Of a stretch of DNA of 64,000 nt, positions 59,382 through 64,000 are shown piece by piece. The notes beneath the pieces were generated by a model. It was not told where the DNA came from, made no database searches, and saw only the letters and a list, made by a program, of their open reading frames with translations. This DNA comes from Rhizobium sp. BK251 (GTDB taxonomy: Bacteria > Pseudomonadota > Alphaproteobacteria > Rhizobiales > Rhizobiaceae). Position numbers and translations under genes: made by a program. Numbering within the stretch: the stretch's first letter is position 1; every line of letters begins with the position of its first letter. The stretch spans positions 372,001-436,000 of the forward strand of contig NZ_SLUQ01000007.1 of assembly GCF_004345245.1 (NCBI RefSeq), read 5' to 3'.

Positions 59382-60581
59382 TCAGTCGAAGAAGTCCGCA
59401 TCCTCTTCCCTGAGATATTTCCTGGCCGCTTCGGCGTCGATGTCGAGGCCCAGTCCCGGCGCTTCCAGCAGGTCTACCATGCTGTCCCTCACGATCTGCG
59501 GCGGCAAGCCGATTACCAGATCCTCCCACCAGGGGTCAGAGGCACTCGGATATTCGAACGCGATGTAATTTGCAGGCAAGGTGGCGCAGACATTGATCAA
59601 CGCGCCGAGGCCCAGCAGGCCGTTGGCCGTCCCGTGCGGTGCCATCAGGATCGAGTGCATGTAGGCGTGCTCGGCGACCCATTTGAGCTCGGCAATGCCG
59701 CCAATATCGGCTGGATCGGGGCCGATGACGCGCACCGCCTGGGTTTCGATCAGTTCCTTGAAATTGTGCCGCAGGTAGATCTGCTCGCCGGTATGGATTG
59801 GCGTCGAGGTGGAGGTGGTCAGTTCCCGATAGGCCTGCGGATTGACCCACGGCACATAGTCGCCCGTCAGCATGTCCTCAAGCCACATCAAATTGTACTT
59901 CTCTACGGCGCGAGCGAACCTGATCGCATCCGGCAGCATCCAGCCGGGACCGCAGTCGAGCGCCAGGCTGACTTTGTCGCCCAGCACTTCCTTCATCGCG
60001 ATCACGCAGTCGAGCATGTGATTGAACCCGCGCTCGCTGATCACGCCCTGATCCATGGCACCGTGATAGCCGGCCTTCGTCTGCGTCACACCGTAGTGGA
60101 AGCCCTCGATGGTGTCCTTCATGTTGGAGTGGAACGAGATTCCTTGCTTCACCATGAAGAAGTTCTGCGGCTGCTCCATCATCCATTTGACGTCGGCGGC
60201 GTAATCCTCCGGCCGGTCGCCCGTGCGTTTCTGGCGGATCGAGCCGTTGTAGACGCGCACCTTGTCGCGCACCTTGCCGCCGAGCAACTTGTAGACGGGC
60301 ACGCCCGCAGCCTTGCCGGCAATATCCCACAGCGCATGCTCGATAGCGCTCACCGCCGCGCCGTACGGCTTGAAAGAACCGCGCTGGCGGATCTTCAGCA
60401 TTACTCTCTCGACGTCGGTCGGGTCTTCGCCGACAAGCGCGTCGCGGAAATGCAGCACCCAGGGCTTGAGGTAGGACTTGGTGAACTCGACTTCGCCCAA
60501 ACCATACAGGCCCTCGTCGGTTACGATGCGAACGATCGGGTGTTTGCCGATAACGGCACAACGGAGGTCGGTGATCTTCAT
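59382..60581 (-). CDS. Mandelate racemase/muconate lactonizing enzyme-type protein (1)
   Basis: 399 residues of the enolase superfamily. The N-terminal capping domain starts MKITDLRCAVIGKHPIVRIVTDEGLYGLGEVEFT. The barrel carries metal ligands in ALDCGPGW, WLEDMLTGD and HTGEQIY, with catalytic His in MAPHGTANG. Probably a sugar-acid dehydratase or racemase; the substrate cannot be assigned. ATG 60581 has AAAGGA upstream. It is the last gene of the operon led by the GntR regulator, 17 bp after the previous enzyme. Confidence 0.88.
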   Translation of the reverse strand: MKITDLRCAVIGKHPIVRIVTDEGLYGLGEVEFTKSYLKPWVLHFRDALVGEDPTDVERVMLKIRQRGSFKPYGAAVSAIEHALWDIAGKAAGVPVYKLLGGKVRDKVRVYNGSIRQKRTGDRPEDYAADVKWMMEQPQNFFMVKQGISFHSNMKDTIEGFHYGVTQTKAGYHGAMDQGVISERGFNHMLDCVIAMKEVLGDKVSLALDCGPGWMLPDAIRFARAVEKYNLMWLEDMLTGDYVPWVNPQAYRELTTSTSTPIHTGEQIYLRHNFKELIETQAVRVIGPDPADIGGIAELKWVAEHAYMHSILMAPHGTANGLLGLGALINVCATLPANYIAFEYPSASDPWWEDLVIGLPPQIVRDSMVDLLEAPGLGLDIDAEAARKYLREEDADFFD

Positions 60582-60598
60582 CTTCGGTCCTTTTCGCC

Positions 60599-61960
60599 TC
60601 AACTCCAGGTTCGATCCCAGGAATACTCGTCGTCCCAGCGGTCGGTCGGTTGCCAGATGCCGGTAACACCCGGCTGCAGATGCTGCGAGATCACCTCGTC
60701 GACGACGTCGTCGATCCCCAGGCCCGGTTTGTCCGGAACAGTGATGAAGCCGTCCTTGACGAGCGGTTTGGGAAGGCCGGTGACGATATCGTCCCACCAG
60801 TCGACATCCGCAGAGTGATATTCGAGCGCCATGAAGTTTTCGGTCGCCGTCGCGACATGTGCGGCGGCCATTGCGGCGATGGGACTTTCTGCCATGTGGA
60901 TGGCCATGGCGACACCATGGTCCTGTGCCATATCGCCGATCTTCTTGGTCTCTAGTATGCCCCCGCTGGTGAGCAGGTCCGGGTGAATGACGGAGACACC
61001 GCCACTCTTCAGCAAAGGCTCAAAGCCCTCCTTGAGGTATATGTCCTCGCCGGTGCAGATCGGCACTGTAGTGGCATCCTGCAGCCGTTGGTACTGCTCG
61101 GTATACTGCCAGGGGATCACATCCTCGAGCCAGGCTGGCACGTATTTTTCAATTCGCCTGGCAAGGCGAATGCCGTTCTGCATGGAGATATGGCCGATAT
61201 GGTCGATCGCAAGCGGCACATCCATGCCGATGACCTCACGAACCTCTGCGATGTATTGCTCAAGCAGGTCGAGGCCCTTCTCGGAAAAGTGCAGGCCGGT
61301 AAACGGGTGCTGGACATTGTGCAGATCGTAGGCAGCGTTGCGGAGACGCCGCTCTGCAACGGTCTTCAGCGGCCCGCGGCGGGGCCCCTCGCGGTATCCT
61401 TCCAGTGAGCCGGCAGGAAATACGACCGCACCGGGCACATCCGCGATCTGCATCAGCCCCAAATCCATCTTGAGGAAGGTAAAGCCGAGATCCATGCGCT
61501 GCTTGAGGCGCTTGCCGGTCTCGGTGCCGCTCGGCACGGTGGCGTCAGTGTCGCAGTAGACGCGCACCTTCTCCCGAAACCGGCCGCCGAGCATCTGGTA
61601 GACTGGGACGCCATAGGCCTTGCCGGCAAGATCCCACAATGCGATCTCGACCGCCGATACGCCACCGCCTTGCCGGCCGTGCCCGCCGAACTGCTTGATG
61701 CGGCGGAACAGACGGTCGATGTCGCAAGGATTTTCGCCAAGCAGCCGGCTCTTCAGCATCAACGCGTAGGTGGCGCTGGCGCCGTCGCGCACCTCGCCAA
61801 GCCCGACGATGCCCTGGTTGGTGTAAATCTTGAGCAGCGCCGAGGTGAACGGCGCACCGGCAATTTCGGCGACCCGCATGTCGGTGATGCGAAGATCCGA
61901 CGGTCTGGAATGCATGTTCACCCGATTGAGTGCCTCGTCGGCTCCATCTGCCTCTGGCAT
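60599..61960 (-). CDS. Mandelate racemase/muconate lactonizing enzyme-type protein (2)
   Basis: 453 residues, enolase superfamily. Capping domain from LRITDMRVAEIAGAPFTSALLKIYTNQGIVGLGEVRDGASATYA. Barrel residues: KMDLGL, AIDHIGHIS, WLEDVIPW and CTGEDIY. The histidine region reads AIHMAESPIAA. Longer than its neighbours because of an insertion near residues 175-200 and a C-terminal tail (LQPGVTGIWQPTDRWDDEYSWD). GAGGAT precedes the ATG. Substrate unknown. Confidence 0.88.
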   Translation of the reverse strand: MPEADGADEALNRVNMHSRPSDLRITDMRVAEIAGAPFTSALLKIYTNQGIVGLGEVRDGASATYALMLKSRLLGENPCDIDRLFRRIKQFGGHGRQGGGVSAVEIALWDLAGKAYGVPVYQMLGGRFREKVRVYCDTDATVPSGTETGKRLKQRMDLGFTFLKMDLGLMQIADVPGAVVFPAGSLEGYREGPRRGPLKTVAERRLRNAAYDLHNVQHPFTGLHFSEKGLDLLEQYIAEVREVIGMDVPLAIDHIGHISMQNGIRLARRIEKYVPAWLEDVIPWQYTEQYQRLQDATTVPICTGEDIYLKEGFEPLLKSGGVSVIHPDLLTSGGILETKKIGDMAQDHGVAMAIHMAESPIAAMAAAHVATATENFMALEYHSADVDWWDDIVTGLPKPLVKDGFITVPDKPGLGIDDVVDEVISQHLQPGVTGIWQPTDRWDDEYSWDRTWS

Positions 61961-62019
61961 GATTTATCCTCGCTTTGGTCGGTGGGAGACGTCGCTGGGG
62001 TGGCGTAGAGCGTTGCTAG

Positions 62020-63186
62020 CTAGTCGAGCTCTATCTCGTGGCTTTGAAGGTAGTCGCGGTTCATTTCAACGCCGAGACCAGGCTTCGTCGTAAGCTTGAG
62101 GCTGCCGTTCGAAACATCGAGCGGCTTGTCGATGAGGTGATCGTATTTGCCCAGGTTCCACTCGGACGTCTCGAGTTTGTAGAAGTTGGGAACGGTCATC
62201 ATCACCTGCGCTCCCGCAACCACGTTGATCGGCCCTGCGGCGTCATGCGGCGAGACCGGGATGTAGTAGGCTTCGCATAGGGCAGAAATCTTCTTGAGTT
62301 CGGTAATGCCGCCGGTCCAGGTGACATCAGGCATGATGTAGTCGGCGAGCTTGTTTTCGAGAACCGGCACGAAATCCCACTTCGTGTGGCCGCGCTCGCC
62401 CCAGGAGATAGGGGCACTGACCTTCTCGCGGACCTGCTTGAGCGCGTTGAGGCTCTCGGGCGGACAGGGCTCCTCGAACCAGTCGATCTGACCGGCTTCC
62501 TCGAGGCTCCGGCAAAGGCGAATGGCGGTGGGGACGTCGAAGCGGCCATGCGCATCGATGAGGATGTCGACATCAGAGCCCGCCGTTTCGCGGATCAGAG
62601 CAGTGAGTTCGGCGGCTTCGCGCTCATCCTTGCGGGTCATGCTGCCATCGAGGTAGCCGTCCCGCTGTTCGCGAGCCTGTCCATCGGCGGTGCGGCCCTG
62701 GTGAGGGAAAGGATCGAACTTGAGCGCAGTGTGGCCGGACTCGACGATGTCTCGAATTTCCCGGATCACAGCCTCCTTGCTGGTAAACTTGGCCTGGTTG
62801 GGATGGGTGTAGAGCGCGATTTCATCGCGCACCGGTCCGCCCAACAGCTCGTAAACCGGCTTGCCAAGGACTTTGCCTCTGATGTCCCAGAGGGCTATGT
62901 CGATGGCGCTCACGCATTCGACTGCGGCACCGCGACTGCCCATGTAGGTGAAGCTGCGGAATATCTTGTGCCACAGATACTCGATACGCGCGGGGTCCTC
63001 GCCTGTAACAGCGGCACCGATCTGCCGCAGGATCGTGCAGAGGGCGCGATTGGCGAGCCTTGTCGTGGTGGTGATCTCTCCCCAGCCGCTCACCCCCTCG
63101 TCGGTGGTCACTTCAACGAACAGAAACTCTCCCCAATAAGAAGCATCGGACTTGATTAGCCACGGCCGCACGCTGGTGATTTTCAT
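62020..63186 (-). CDS. Mandelate racemase/muconate lactonizing enzyme-type protein (3)
   Basis: 388 residues, enolase superfamily. MKITSVRPWLIKSDASYWGEFLFVEVTTDEGVSGWGEITTTTRLANRA. Barrel residues: ALKFDPF, ILIDAHGRFD, WFEEPCPPE, SWGERGHTKWD; catalytic His in SPHDAAGP. The SPHDAAGP ending is typical of the mandelate racemase subgroup, which includes galactonate-type dehydratases. ATG 63186 after AAGGGCAG. Longer in-frame extension into the GntR gene region is not supported. Confidence 0.9.
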   Translation of the reverse strand: MKITSVRPWLIKSDASYWGEFLFVEVTTDEGVSGWGEITTTTRLANRALCTILRQIGAAVTGEDPARIEYLWHKIFRSFTYMGSRGAAVECVSAIDIALWDIRGKVLGKPVYELLGGPVRDEIALYTHPNQAKFTSKEAVIREIRDIVESGHTALKFDPFPHQGRTADGQAREQRDGYLDGSMTRKDEREAAELTALIRETAGSDVDILIDAHGRFDVPTAIRLCRSLEEAGQIDWFEEPCPPESLNALKQVREKVSAPISWGERGHTKWDFVPVLENKLADYIMPDVTWTGGITELKKISALCEAYYIPVSPHDAAGPINVVAGAQVMMTVPNFYKLETSEWNLGKYDHLIDKPLDVSNGSLKLTTKPGLGVEMNRDYLQSHEIELD

Positions 63187-63238
63187 CTCAACTGCCCTTA
63201 CTGAAGTGGTTGGAAAACAATATTGCAGACTATGTATT

Positions 63239-63961
63239 CTATCCTGCCCGAGCGGCGTTACGCGCACGCATGTGTTCAAGGATGTGCCGGCCGGAGCCCT
63301 CGACATGGCGCGCGATGAGTTCGGCTGCATCGTTCGCATTTCCCGCTTTTACATGCGCGATGAGCTCGCGGTGCTCGCTGAGGATCGCGGCACGCCGGGC
63401 GAGCGTGAAGTCGAAACGCCGGCTCACTGCTCGCAGCACTTCGCGATGCTTCCACCAAAGCTCAGCGGCATGGCGGTTATAGTGCTTCTGGTACATCACG
63501 GTATGAAAGGCGGTGTCCAGCTCGCTGTGCCTGAACGTGTCGGCGAAATCGTTCTCTTCAATCAGGCCCTGGATGCGTTCGAGTTCAGCAATGTCCTCGA
63601 CGGTGGCCATATTCACGAACCATCGCGTCAGTGCCGGCTCGATCAGGACTCCTATCTCGTAGATGTCCCGAACAAAATCCTGATCTATGGGCCGGACGCG
63701 CGCTCCGCGGTTGGGAACCAACGTGACAAAGCCTTCCCCGCGCAACAGTTGCAGGGCCTCGCGCACGGGGTTGGTCGAGGTGCCGTGGCGCCGGGCGAGA
63801 TCGGTGACCACAAGCCGCTCGTTGGCAGCGAGCCGCCCTTCGATGATGTCTTCCCTGATCAGTTGATAAAGCGAGGCGCCCTCGCTGGAGGCCCCGATAG
63901 CGTCGATCCCTTCGGGTGGCTGCGCTTTAAAGTCGCTTGTTTCGGCCAAGGCTGTCCCCAA
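63239..63961 (-). CDS. GntR-family (FadR/FCD) transcriptional regulator
   Basis: 240 residues. N-terminal winged HTH (LYQLIREDIIEGRLAANERLVVTDLARRHGTSTNPVREALQLLRGEGFVTLVPNRGARV, about 30-90) and C-terminal FCD ligand domain (about 100-225, IYEIGVLIEPALTRWFV, then FHTVMYQKHYNRHAAELWWKHREVLRAV and the final HRELIAHVKAGNANDAAELIARHVEGS). Starts at TTG 63961 because an in-frame stop lies immediately upstream. First gene of the apparent enolase-superfamily operon, so it probably represses the operon until a sugar-acid ligand binds. Confidence 0.88.
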   Translation of the reverse strand: MGTALAETSDFKAQPPEGIDAIGASSEGASLYQLIREDIIEGRLAANERLVVTDLARRHGTSTNPVREALQLLRGEGFVTLVPNRGARVRPIDQDFVRDIYEIGVLIEPALTRWFVNMATVEDIAELERIQGLIEENDFADTFRHSELDTAFHTVMYQKHYNRHAAELWWKHREVLRAVSRRFDFTLARRAAILSEHRELIAHVKAGNANDAAELIARHVEGSGRHILEHMRARNAARAG

Positions 63962-64000
63962 TCAATACACACATTCCTCGGATATCACGTGAATCTTCTG

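Noticed and set aside
59370..60818. 482-residue plus-strand frame over the first enolase-superfamily gene
   Set aside because: An antisense shadow; the minus strand carries the full metal-ligand set.

Overview
The window comes from a GC-rich alphaproteobacterial chromosome, most likely Rhizobiaceae (Rhizobium, Sinorhizobium/Ensifer or a relative). This rests on the aroQ-accB-accC order, an RNase E with a large acidic insertion in its S1 domain, and several small genes of a rhizobial type. No database search was possible, so family names come from motif recognition.

Layout. Bases 1-21018 are ordinary chromosome: accC (cut by the window edge), accB, aroQ, a secreted DsbA-like protein, an aminotransferase, an exported alpha/beta hydrolase divergent from a RibD-type reductase, an SDR/AraC/cytochrome P450 cluster, rne, a cell-wall pair (amidase and PBP1a), prfB with its programmed frameshift, nadK, small membrane or secreted proteins, and tRNA-Thr(UGU).

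A complete prophage of about 37.9 kb lies between 58-bp direct repeats (21019-21076 and 58899-58956) that duplicate the 3' part of the tRNA-Thr gene. From left to right it holds a four-gene minus-strand operon, small DNA-binding proteins, and a plus-strand accessory segment with an EcfG-like sigma factor and several EcfG-type promoters (GGAAC-N16-SGTT). Some of these promoters drive short, terminator-ended, C-rich units that look like small RNAs. Next come a lysis cassette, a P22-like (podovirus) tail/head/packaging module on the minus strand (29935-49554), and an early/replication block (NusG-like factor, RNase H, winged-helix replication-type protein, excisionase-like protein). The right end carries an RHH protein with an SSB-like C-terminal tip, a hicAB toxin-antitoxin pair and a tyrosine integrase. 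The integrase and one early gene are frameshifted at C homopolymers, either real mutations or sequencing errors.

Bases 58957-64000 return to chromosome: a stretch with no clear gene, then a GntR/FCD regulator followed by three enolase-superfamily (mandelate racemase-type) genes in one apparent operon, probably for sugar-acid catabolism.

The most unusual signals are the prophage-borne EcfG-like sigma factor with matching promoters in the same element, the tandem C-rich small-RNA-like units at an exact 143-bp period, the RHH protein ending in DDDIPF, and the compensatory T-stem swap between the two att copies.
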